The notes beneath the pieces were generated by a model that was not told the DNA's origin, did no database searches, and worked only from the letters and a program-made list of their open reading frames with translations. A DNA stretch of 64,000 bases, from assembly GCA_015654675.1 (NCBI GenBank), contig JAATGM010000021.1, positions 62,001 to 126,000 on the forward strand, read 5' to 3'. This document shows positions 45,133 to 52,713 of the stretch, piece after piece. Source of the DNA: Planctomycetota bacterium. Lineage in GTDB: Bacteria > Planctomycetota > Phycisphaerae > UBA1845 > UTPLA1. Numbering within the stretch: position 1 is the stretch's first letter; each line of letters begins with the position of its first letter. Made by a program: the position numbers and the translations under genes.

Positions 45133-46131
45133 TTAGAGCTTTCGCATCGGCGTCCGCGCTGTGCGAAGTTCTCGTGTCGGATCGCTGCTGGGCGGAGTCG
45201 CCCGCGCGCGCTGCTGAATGGGTTGGCTGGGCGAATAGACTCGCCCTGCGACTGACAGCAGTTTGTCAATTAGCTCGTTCTGGGGGTCGAGCTTCTTGGC
45301 TTTCTGCAGTGCGGTGAACGCACTTCCCGGGCCGCTGGTGTAGTACAACGCGTACCCAAGCATGGTGACGGCGTATGGGTCGCCGGGTCGAGCGGCGACG
45401 GCTCGCTCCACCGCGGTGAGCTGAATCTCGAAATCCTGGGAGTTCCCGTATTCCTCGCGGAGGTCGAAGCGCAGCGTCGCGAGGCCGGGCTGGAGCTCGA
45501 AGGCCCGGGCAATGAGCTTGACCGACTGGTCATAGCGGCCGATCGCGAACATGGCATGGCCGGCGCGAACACGCGAAAGAGCGTCGGCGTGATTGGCGCC
45601 GGCGGCGTCGAGGAGCTGAATGGCAGCTTGTTCGTATTGCCCTGCGCGGAAGAGAGCTTTCCCGGAGTCGGTCTTCGCGACGTTCTGCTGGAGCAGGGTT
45701 TCGTCGCGTTTATAGATTTGATTGAGGTAATGGTAATCCTGGGCGTCGCGGATAGCGGTTTGATAGGGGATTCGGGCCATTTGGCGCTGAGCTTGCACCG
45801 AATAGTTACTGAGATCCGACTGCCCGATTCCGTACCCATAGCCATTGAAGCCGTAGCCCGATGAATACGCGCCGTTTGGCGAATAACCTGAATTGTAGTA
45901 AGGACTTAGGTCGTAAAACGCGGGTGGCGCGATGGGCATGGCTCCCGCGCGATATATTCCCGGCGGCAAGGCGTTGGGCACGGCCGGGTAGACGAGGGCT
46001 TGGGGAATTGGTTGCGTTGCTCCGAAGCCCGGAGATTGCTGCATCGGTGCGACAGCAAGCTGTTGGGCGAATGCAGGACCGAGTAGGACGAGGGGAATTG
46101 AACCGGCGAGGAACGACAACGGGCGAGACAT
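45133..46131 (-). CDS. Exported TPR protein, unknown function
   Basis: This 332-residue protein has a signal peptide (LSFLAGSIPLVLLGPAFAQQ) with a likely AxA cleavage site, then a Pro/Gly/Tyr-rich stretch (NSGYSPNGAYSSGYGFNGYGYG). The C-terminal half is TPR-like (ALFRAGQYEQAAIQLLDAAG, HAMFAIGRYDQSVKLIARAF, AVTMLGYALYYTSG). It should be periplasmic and act as a scaffold. I chose the ATG at 46131 because GGAG lies eight bases upstream and the signal peptide starts there. It is convergent with xseA (48 bases) and divergent from the redox operon. Confidence 0.78.
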   Translation of the reverse strand: MSRPLSFLAGSIPLVLLGPAFAQQLAVAPMQQSPGFGATQPIPQALVYPAVPNALPPGIYRAGAMPIAPPAFYDLSPYYNSGYSPNGAYSSGYGFNGYGYGIGQSDLSNYSVQAQRQMARIPYQTAIRDAQDYHYLNQIYKRDETLLQQNVAKTDSGKALFRAGQYEQAAIQLLDAAGANHADALSRVRAGHAMFAIGRYDQSVKLIARAFELQPGLATLRFDLREEYGNSQDFEIQLTAVERAVAARPGDPYAVTMLGYALYYTSGPGSAFTALQKAKKLDPQNELIDKLLSVAGRVYSPSQPIQQRARATPPSSDPTRELRTARTPMRKL

Positions 46132-46622
46132 GACCGGACTCCGAGGCCAAGGCATCGTCCGCGGCTAGCGAAACCGGGCGGATGGGACTGGCCCGGCACG
46201 TCGAAGTTTGCGGAGGCCGCGATATCGCCGCAACTTCCCCCTCCCCAGTGAAGACAAACGGGCGTCGCGAACGTTAGATTTCCGAATTTCGTCTCAAAGT
46301 TTTTTGTGCAATTGCAACATGAAATCGCTCGCTGGAATTGGGCGAGCGATATCGTACGCAAAGAGTACTGATTGGCTGGCGAGGGTTCCCAATAGTTTGC
46401 TGGCGGATTCTCCATCGCGGCGTCTGGGCCAGTCGGGCGATGTTAGTGCATGCTAACTCAGGCATCCGTTCATCATTCAGTGCGAAGCGCGCGCGGCAAT
46501 GATGCGCACGATATGTACGCAATAATGCGTGTATTCGCGTGCAATCCGGCCACAGCGCAAGCACAATACCGCGCTACGCGTGTTGCTGCGCAAAGCTAGT
46601 ACCCGCTAATGAGGACTTGAAC
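46132..46622. other. 491-base divergent intergenic region before the redox operon
   Basis: This gap holds the regulatory DNA for the TPR gene on one side and the redox operon on the other. It has a perfect 9-bp inverted repeat ATCGCTCGC/GCGAGCGAT (46324-46332 and 46342-46350, 9-base loop), a palindrome TGCAATTGCA (46307-46316), and ACGCA/TGCGT with a 4-base loop (46517-46530). No convincing -35/-10 pair was found for either gene, and no coding pattern is seen. Confidence 0.6.
46324..46350. repeat. Perfect 9-bp inverted repeat in the redox-operon control region
   Basis: ATCGCTCGC and GCGAGCGAT flank a 9-base loop. There is no T-run, and it lies about 270 bases upstream of the first operon gene and 193 bases upstream of the TPR gene. 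It may be an operator. Confidence 0.5.
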
Positions 46623-48428
46623 ATGTCAGTTGCCACCGTTGAACAGGGCCGCAGTCAGAGCAAACTCAACGTCGAGTTGCCGATCCTTGGCGCGCCGTCG
46701 GTCGATGCCGCGGTCGAAGCCGAGCGGCAGCGGCTGCTGCAGGAGGCCGGGCTGGATCATCAGATTCGGCACTTCAAGCGGCCGCGCGAGAAGAACTTCT
46801 CGAAGCAGGAGCGCGGAAAGACGACGATCTGGTTCGGTGGGCTGACGATGCGGCACGAGCATCTCATTCTCGCGGGCCTTGAAGGGCTGGGCTACAAGGT
46901 CGGCATCATTCCCACGCCGGTGAAGGCCGACTTTCAGGCGGGCAAGGAATACGGCAACAACGGGCAGTGCAACCCGACTTATTTCACGGTCGGTGCGGTC
47001 GTCAATCATCTGAAGAAGATGCGGGATGATGACAACATTCCGCTCGACAAGATTCTCGAAGAGAACGTGTTCATCACGGCCGGGGCTTGCGGGCCTTGCC
47101 GATTCGGAATGTATGAGGCCGAGTATCGCGTTGCGTTGCGAAACAGCGGCTTTGACGGCTTCCGCGTTCTGCTCTTCCAGCAGGGCGGCGGTTTGGACCA
47201 GTCGGCGGCTGAGGCGGGCATCGAGTTCAATCTGAACTTCTTCCTGTCGCTCGTGAACGGCATGTTCATGGGCGATCTGCTGAACGAAGTTGCCTACCAG
47301 ATTCGGCCGTTCGAAGTCGTTCCCGGTAAGACCGACGAAATCTTCGACAAGTGCCTCAAGATTTGCCAGGACGCGCTGCGGCAAAAGAACTACGACGAGA
47401 TTCAGGGTGGCAAGATTGCCAAGTTGCTGACGAACTTCCTGCCCCTCAAGAACGCCGACGAGACCGAGAAGTTTCTCGATCAGCTCCGCGGCACGTATTA
47501 CGCTGAAGTGTTCGAGAAGTGTCGGCATCTGATCGAAGAGGAGATCGAGGTCGACTACACGCGACCGAAGCCGATCGTGAAGATCACCGGCGAGTTCTGG
47601 GCGCAGACGACCGAGGGCGACGGCAACTTCAAGATGTTCCCGTTCCTCGAGTCCGAAGGCGCCGAGGTGCTGGTCGAGCCGATCGCGACGTGGATCGCCT
47701 ACATGCTCAACCAGGCCCGCAATAAGGCGAAGGATCGTAAGGGCGTAACGAAAGACGGCGAGGTCTCGCTGAAGAATCCGGCCAAGTGGCTGGCGGCCGA
47801 GAAGGCCTTCAGGGCCAAGATGTTCAAGTTCGCCCTGGCTGACAAAATCATCAAGCGCGAATACGGCCGGCTGCGCGAGGCCATTGGCGGTACGACGCAC
47901 GAACTGGCCTGCCAGCACGAGCTGACCCGCGTCGGGCACCCCTACTACAACAGCCGGGCCGGCGGCGGCGAAGGCCACCTCGAAGTCGCGAAGAATATCT
48001 ACTACAGCAACAAAGACATGGCCCACATGGTCCTGTCGCTCAAGCCGTTCGGCTGCATGCCCAGCACGCAGTCAGACGGGGCGCAGGCCGCGGTCGTCTC
48101 GCACTTCAAGGACATCATCTACATCCCGATCGAAACCTCCGGCGAGGGCGACATCAACGCATACAGCCGCGTACAGATGGCCCTCGGCGAGGCGAAGAAC
48201 AAGTGCAAGGATGAGTTCAACCGCTGCGTGAAGCAGAGCGGCTACACGATCGAGCAGATTCGTGCATACGTGGCCGAGTATCGCCAACTTCGCCGGCCGC
48301 TGCAGCACATCGGCCATCGCAAGGGCGTGATTGGCAAGGCGGCGAACTTCATTCTGGATGTCGCGGAGCGGATGAAGGCCGAGCATGTTCCAGCCGGAAA
48401 TCGCGAGGCAGAGTTGGTCGGAGTCTGA
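46623..48428 (+). CDS. HgdB-like/COG3581-type protein, separate subunit of a 2-hydroxyacyl-CoA-dehydratase-like system
   Basis: This 601-residue protein matches the C-terminal portion of giant activase/dehydratase-like proteins. The family blocks are GKEYGNNGQCNPTYFTVG (Cys116), TAGACGPCRFGMYEAEYR (Cys156, Cys159), and KPFGCMPSTQSDGAQAAV (Cys478) followed by HFKDIIYIPIETSGEGD. The conserved cysteines would ligate an iron-sulfur cluster of the HgdB or double-cubane type. In PlsA and relatives this part is fused after the activase domains; here it is a separate upstream gene. GAGGA lies eight bases before the ATG at 46623. Substrate is unknown; acyl-lipid reduction is my hypothesis. The next gene starts 45 bases later. 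Confidence 0.82.
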   Translation: MSVATVEQGRSQSKLNVELPILGAPSVDAAVEAERQRLLQEAGLDHQIRHFKRPREKNFSKQERGKTTIWFGGLTMRHEHLILAGLEGLGYKVGIIPTPVKADFQAGKEYGNNGQCNPTYFTVGAVVNHLKKMRDDDNIPLDKILEENVFITAGACGPCRFGMYEAEYRVALRNSGFDGFRVLLFQQGGGLDQSAAEAGIEFNLNFFLSLVNGMFMGDLLNEVAYQIRPFEVVPGKTDEIFDKCLKICQDALRQKNYDEIQGGKIAKLLTNFLPLKNADETEKFLDQLRGTYYAEVFEKCRHLIEEEIEVDYTRPKPIVKITGEFWAQTTEGDGNFKMFPFLESEGAEVLVEPIATWIAYMLNQARNKAKDRKGVTKDGEVSLKNPAKWLAAEKAFRAKMFKFALADKIIKREYGRLREAIGGTTHELACQHELTRVGHPYYNSRAGGGEGHLEVAKNIYYSNKDMAHMVLSLKPFGCMPSTQSDGAQAAVVSHFKDIIYIPIETSGEGDINAYSRVQMALGEAKNKCKDEFNRCVKQSGYTIEQIRAYVAEYRQLRRPLQHIGHRKGVIGKAANFILDVAERMKAEHVPAGNREAELVGV

Positions 48429-48473
48429 ACGAGGACGGCCCGCTCTGCGGACCCCACGAGGTAGAGAATCGCG

Positions 48474-51400
48474 ATGGCTTCAAAACTTCACGATGCAGAC
48501 AAACACGGTTCGGGTGGGGGAGGTGGTTGCAGTTCCGGCGGCGGAAGTTGCGGCTGCTCCTCGAAGAAGGGCGAGTCGGCCGGGACTGGCCTGATTCAAC
48601 TCAATGTCGGGCTTGCCTCGGCGGCGACGTCGCGGCCGACCATTGAAGACCTGCCGTTCCAGCCGACTGAGAAGTATCCGCAGGGCCTGCTCATCGGGCT
48701 CGACGTTGGCAGCACGACGGTCAAGTTCGTCGTCATCAATCCTGTCACCGACGAAATCCTCCACAAAGATTATCAGCGCCACGACACCAAGCAGCCCGAG
48801 AAGTGCATCGAGATGCTCAAGGTGATCGAGGAGAAGTTCACCGACGTGCCGCGCAACGCCTTCCGCGTTTTCATGACCGGGTCTGGCGGCTCAGCGATCG
48901 GCAAGCGGATCGGTGCGAAGTTTGTTCAGGAAGTGAACGCCGTTTCGCTTGCGGTGGAGAAGCTCTATCCGCAGGTCCAGTCGGTCGTCGAGCTGGGCGG
49001 GCAGGACGCCAAGATCATCGTCTTCAAGCCGGACGAAGAGACCGGCAAGAAGAAGAAAATCCCCTCGATGAATGACAAGTGCGCCGGCGGTACAGGCGCG
49101 GTCATCGACAAGATCAATGCCAAGCTCAAGATCCCGGCCGAGCAGCTCTGCAACATGGGCTACTTCGACCTGAAGTTGCACCCCGTAGCCGGCAAGTGCG
49201 GCGTCTTCGCCGAGACGGACATCAACGGCTTACAGAAGCAGGGCGTTCCGCCGGACGAGCTGATGGCGTCGCTGTTCGAGTCGATCATTCAGCAGAATCT
49301 CGCCGTGCTGACGCGCGGCCACACGCTGCGGCCGGTGGTGCTGCTGCTGGGCGGACCCAACTGCTACATCAAGGGCATGCGCGACTGCTGGCGAAACAAT
49401 ATTCCCATCGTCTGGAAAGAGCGCAAGGTCGAAGTTCCCGATCTGCCTATCGAAGAGCTGATTATCGTTCCTGAAAACGCGCAATACTTCGCGGCCATGG
49501 GGGCGGTTGAGTACGCGAAGATCGAAGTGCAGGACAACCCCAACTTCGGCGTCTATCGCGGCTTCTCCGAGCTGGAGTGGTACATCACCGTCGGCCGCGT
49601 CGAGGAGAAGAAGGCCAAGGGCAGCGCCGGCCTGACCAAGAACGCCGAAGAACTCGCCGCCTTCAAACATAAGTATCGCAAAGAGGCCTGGGTGCCAACC
49701 AAGTTCGCCCCGGGCACGCATGTTCAGGCGTTTTGCGGCCTCGATGGCGGCTCCACCAGCACCAAGGGCGTGCTGATGGACATGGACAAGAATGTCATCG
49801 CCCGCTCGTACCAGCTCTCCAAGGGCAACCCGATTGAGGATACGCAGGACATCCTCTCGCAGCTTGAGAAGCAGATTGCCGAACAGGGTTGCACGTTGGA
49901 GATTCTCGGGACAGGCACGACCGGGTATGCGAAGGACATTCTTAAGGACGTGATTGGGGCCGACGTGGCGCTGGTTGAGACCGTCGCCCACACGCAAGCC
50001 GGAATGCACTTCTACCCGGGCACCGACGTGATCTGCGACGTCGGCGGACAGGATATCAAGCTTATCGTTCTGAAAAACGGCCAAGTCAAAGACTTCAAAC
50101 TCAATACGCAGTGCTCGGCCGGCAACGGCTACTTCTTGCAGTCCACAGCTCAGGGCTTTGGCTTCAAGGTTGAAGAGTTTGCTGACATCGCCTTTTCGGC
50201 TCAGGCCATGCCAAGCTTCGGTTATGGCTGTGCGGTGTTCATGCAGTCCGACATTGTCGATTTCCAGCGGCAGGGTTGGTCGCCCGAAGAGATTATGGCC
50301 GCGCTGTGCGACGTGCTGCCGAAGAACATCTGGCTCTACGTCTCGCAGATTCCGAATATCGCCAAGCTTGGGACGAAGTTTGTGCTGCAGGGCGGCACGC
50401 AGAACAACCTCGCGGCCGTGAAGGCGCAGGTCGACTTCATCACCTCGCGATTCAAGGGCACCGGCGTTGAGCCCGAGGTGATCGTCCACAAGTTCTGCGG
50501 CGAGGCCGGCGCGATCGGCTGCGCAGTCGAGGCGCATCGGCTCTACACCGAGCAGGAACTCAAGACGACCTTCATCGGGTTTGAGCGCGTGCGGCAGATC
50601 AAGTTCCGCACGACGCGTGACGAAAACACCCGCTGCTATTTCTGCAAGAACAAGTGCCTGCGGACGTTCATTGACGTCAAGTCGGGATCGCCGGCGAGCC
50701 CGGGCACGCTGGTGGATCTGACGTCGCACATCATCAAAACCGGACCGGAAGCGGGGCACCCGACACGCATCAAGCATGGTGAGCCCGAGCCAGCGCTGGT
50801 CGAAGCGCAGGCAATGAAAACAAATCCGGACGGATCGCCCGAGGCGCCCACCGAAAAGAAGCCGGCCAAGAGCAAAACGAAGGTACCGCTGGCGTCGGAC
50901 GAGCAGCGGCTCATCATCGCCACATGCGAGAAGGGCACTGTCGAAGACGTCAACGACATGCGCGACATCAAGAAGGGGCTCGACGCGGTAAAGAAGGCCA
51001 ATCCCAACTTTGCCGAGATCGCGGCGCGCGAGGCCTTTGCCAGCACCGGCGTCGCGAATGTGGCCGATCCGATTCCGACCGTGAACTGGAAGAATGTGCT
51101 CAAGCGGAAGGAAGTCGAGCAGCGAATCGAGCGGATGAAGCGCCGCGAAGACATTCGCATCGGCCTGCCGCGACTCTTGAACATGTATTCGATGGGGCCA
51201 TGGTTTACTGCGTGGTTCCAGTCGCTCGGCATTCCGCATCGCAACCTGGTCTGGAGCGAATACACCAGCGAGGAGATGTACAAGGAAGGGGCTAAGCGCG
51301 GGGCGATCGATCCGTGCTTCCCGAGCAAGATCGGCATCCCGCACGTGCACAACTTGCTCTACCACAAGCACGCCGAGAAGCCGCTGAATTACATTTTCTT

Positions 51401-52325
51401 TCCGATGATCGACTGCCTGCCGACTTTCATGGAAGGCACCCTCAGCAATCGCGCGTGCCCAACGGTGTCGGCGACGCCTGAGGCGGTGAAGGCTGCGTTC
51501 ACGAAGGAGTCGAACGTCTTCGCTGATTTCGGCGTTGAGTATCTCGACACGTTCCTGAACTTCAGCGAGCCGGCCCTGCTCGAACGGCAGATGTTCAACG
51601 AGTTCGCCGACAAGCTTGGCCTTTCGGTCGAAGAAAATCATCGGGCTTGCAAGGCCGCATGGGAGGTCGACACAAAGTTTTGGGCCGATCTCCGCGATCA
51701 GGCCCGCGAAGTGCTTGAACGGCTTGAAGCGAATAATGAGATCGGCGTCGTCCTTCTGACGCGGCCGTACCACCACGATCCCGGCGTTTGCCACGAGATT
51801 CCCGACGAATTGCAGAAGCTCGGCTACCCCATCTTCACGATGGACACGCTGCCGCGCGACCCCGACATTTTGGAGCGGCTCTTCGGAGAAGAGGTCCGGC
51901 GTGGCGATTTCAAGAGCCCGCTCTCGATCGAAGACGCCTGGAAGAACGCCTACAGCGAGAACACCAATCGCAAGGTATGGGCCGCGAAGTATTGTGCCCG
52001 ACACCCCAATCTGGTGGCCCTCGAGTTGTCGAGCTTCAAGTGCGGCCATGACGCCCCGATCTACACGGTCATCGAAGAGGTGATCGAGAACTCGGAGACG
52101 CCGTACTTCTGCTTCAAGGACATTGACGAAAACAAGCCCACCGGCTCGATCCGGATTCGAATTGAGACGATCGGCTACTTCCTGCGGCGGCACCGCGACA
52201 AGATGGTAGTCCGCAAGCGCAAGATGACCGACATCGAGACGAAGCTGACCCAGCTGCGCGATCGGCTGCAGCGGCAGTACGACGCGGCGGCCGGTGTGCA
52301 GACCGCGGCTCTGGTGGGCGTGTGA
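48474..52325 (+). CDS. Giant BadF-type activase (two ATPase domains) with DUF2229
   Basis: This 1283-residue protein has two BadF/BadG/BcrA/HgdC-type ATPase domains. The first, from about residue 72, has GLDVGSTTVKF, Cys203 in NDKCAGGTGA and Cys242 in GKCGVFAETD. The second, from about 418, has GLDGGSTSTKG, Cys547 in TQCSAGNGY and Cys586 in GYGCAVFMQSD. Each keeps the cysteine pair that bridges a [4Fe-4S] cluster in HgdC dimers. CYFCKNKC (721-728) follows, then a linker. DUF2229 begins at about 895 (RIGLPRLLNMYSMGPWF) and the protein ends in a COG3580-like part. ATP-driven electron transfer to the upstream HgdB-like protein is the expected role. The first 35 residues are a Gly/Cys/Ser tail with Cys19, 26 and 28. 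Confidence 0.88.
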   Translation: MASKLHDADKHGSGGGGGCSSGGGSCGCSSKKGESAGTGLIQLNVGLASAATSRPTIEDLPFQPTEKYPQGLLIGLDVGSTTVKFVVINPVTDEILHKDYQRHDTKQPEKCIEMLKVIEEKFTDVPRNAFRVFMTGSGGSAIGKRIGAKFVQEVNAVSLAVEKLYPQVQSVVELGGQDAKIIVFKPDEETGKKKKIPSMNDKCAGGTGAVIDKINAKLKIPAEQLCNMGYFDLKLHPVAGKCGVFAETDINGLQKQGVPPDELMASLFESIIQQNLAVLTRGHTLRPVVLLLGGPNCYIKGMRDCWRNNIPIVWKERKVEVPDLPIEELIIVPENAQYFAAMGAVEYAKIEVQDNPNFGVYRGFSELEWYITVGRVEEKKAKGSAGLTKNAEELAAFKHKYRKEAWVPTKFAPGTHVQAFCGLDGGSTSTKGVLMDMDKNVIARSYQLSKGNPIEDTQDILSQLEKQIAEQGCTLEILGTGTTGYAKDILKDVIGADVALVETVAHTQAGMHFYPGTDVICDVGGQDIKLIVLKNGQVKDFKLNTQCSAGNGYFLQSTAQGFGFKVEEFADIAFSAQAMPSFGYGCAVFMQSDIVDFQRQGWSPEEIMAALCDVLPKNIWLYVSQIPNIAKLGTKFVLQGGTQNNLAAVKAQVDFITSRFKGTGVEPEVIVHKFCGEAGAIGCAVEAHRLYTEQELKTTFIGFERVRQIKFRTTRDENTRCYFCKNKCLRTFIDVKSGSPASPGTLVDLTSHIIKTGPEAGHPTRIKHGEPEPALVEAQAMKTNPDGSPEAPTEKKPAKSKTKVPLASDEQRLIIATCEKGTVEDVNDMRDIKKGLDAVKKANPNFAEIAAREAFASTGVANVADPIPTVNWKNVLKRKEVEQRIERMKRREDIRIGLPRLLNMYSMGPWFTAWFQSLGIPHRNLVWSEYTSEEMYKEGAKRGAIDPCFPSKIGIPHVHNLLYHKHAEKPLNYIFFPMIDCLPTFMEGTLSNRACPTVSATPEAVKAAFTKESNVFADFGVEYLDTFLNFSEPALLERQMFNEFADKLGLSVEENHRACKAAWEVDTKFWADLRDQAREVLERLEANNEIGVVLLTRPYHHDPGVCHEIPDELQKLGYPIFTMDTLPRDPDILERLFGEEVRRGDFKSPLSIEDAWKNAYSENTNRKVWAAKYCARHPNLVALELSSFKCGHDAPIYTVIEEVIENSETPYFCFKDIDENKPTGSIRIRIETIGYFLRRHRDKMVVRKRKMTDIETKLTQLRDRLQRQYDAAAGVQTAALVGV

Positions 52326-52393
52326 TGCTTGCGGTCCTCGCTCTCTGACGCGACACTTCCCGATCGCTCTTTGGCGACGGGCAGGAGGCGTTC

Positions 52394-52675
52394 GTGGCGG
52401 CGGCCGACAAGATCATGTTCGAGATTTATCGGGAGGCCGATTATGGCCGGCAGTTCCGAGTGGTTTATTTCACGGAACTGAACGAGCACAACAAAGAGAG
52501 CGAGATCGGCCGGGCCATGGCGGGCGAACACTTCTTCGACGGGTTCGTTCGCGAGAGCCGGCGGGATGATGCCAAGCGGTTCCTGACCGACGTCGTCCGG
52601 CAACTCAATAGCGGCCAGGCATTGACGGCCGATGAGGTTGAAAATCAATTACGCGAGCGCGAGTTGCTCGCTTAG
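52394..52675 (+). CDS. Conserved-looking 93-residue protein of the redox operon, unknown
   Basis: This 93-residue, soluble, mixed-charge protein lies between the activase and the radical-SAM gene, 69 and 38 bases away. The GTG start at 52394 has AGGAGG six bases upstream, a strong site. It has RQFRVVYFTELNEHNKESEI and a C-terminal helix-rich part (RDDAKRFLTDVVRQLNSG). It has no cysteine, no signal and no recognised domain. Its strong ribosome site and position suggest a partner or regulator of one of its neighbours. Confidence 0.72.
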   Translation: MAAADKIMFEIYREADYGRQFRVVYFTELNEHNKESEIGRAMAGEHFFDGFVRESRRDDAKRFLTDVVRQLNSGQALTADEVENQLRERELLA

Positions 52676-52713
52676 GGCCGCCTCGGCCCACCTGTCACGA
52701 AGGGAGTCCAGCG

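Noticed and set aside
46626-48026. A 466-codon open frame on the minus strand inside the HgdB-like gene
   Set aside because: Antisense shadow of a gene with conserved cysteine motifs; no ribosome site or recognisable protein.
49230-52193. A 987-codon open frame on the minus strand inside the activase gene
   Set aside because: It is antisense to a clear multi-domain gene in GC-rich DNA, has no family motif and its long frame follows from the codon bias of the real gene.
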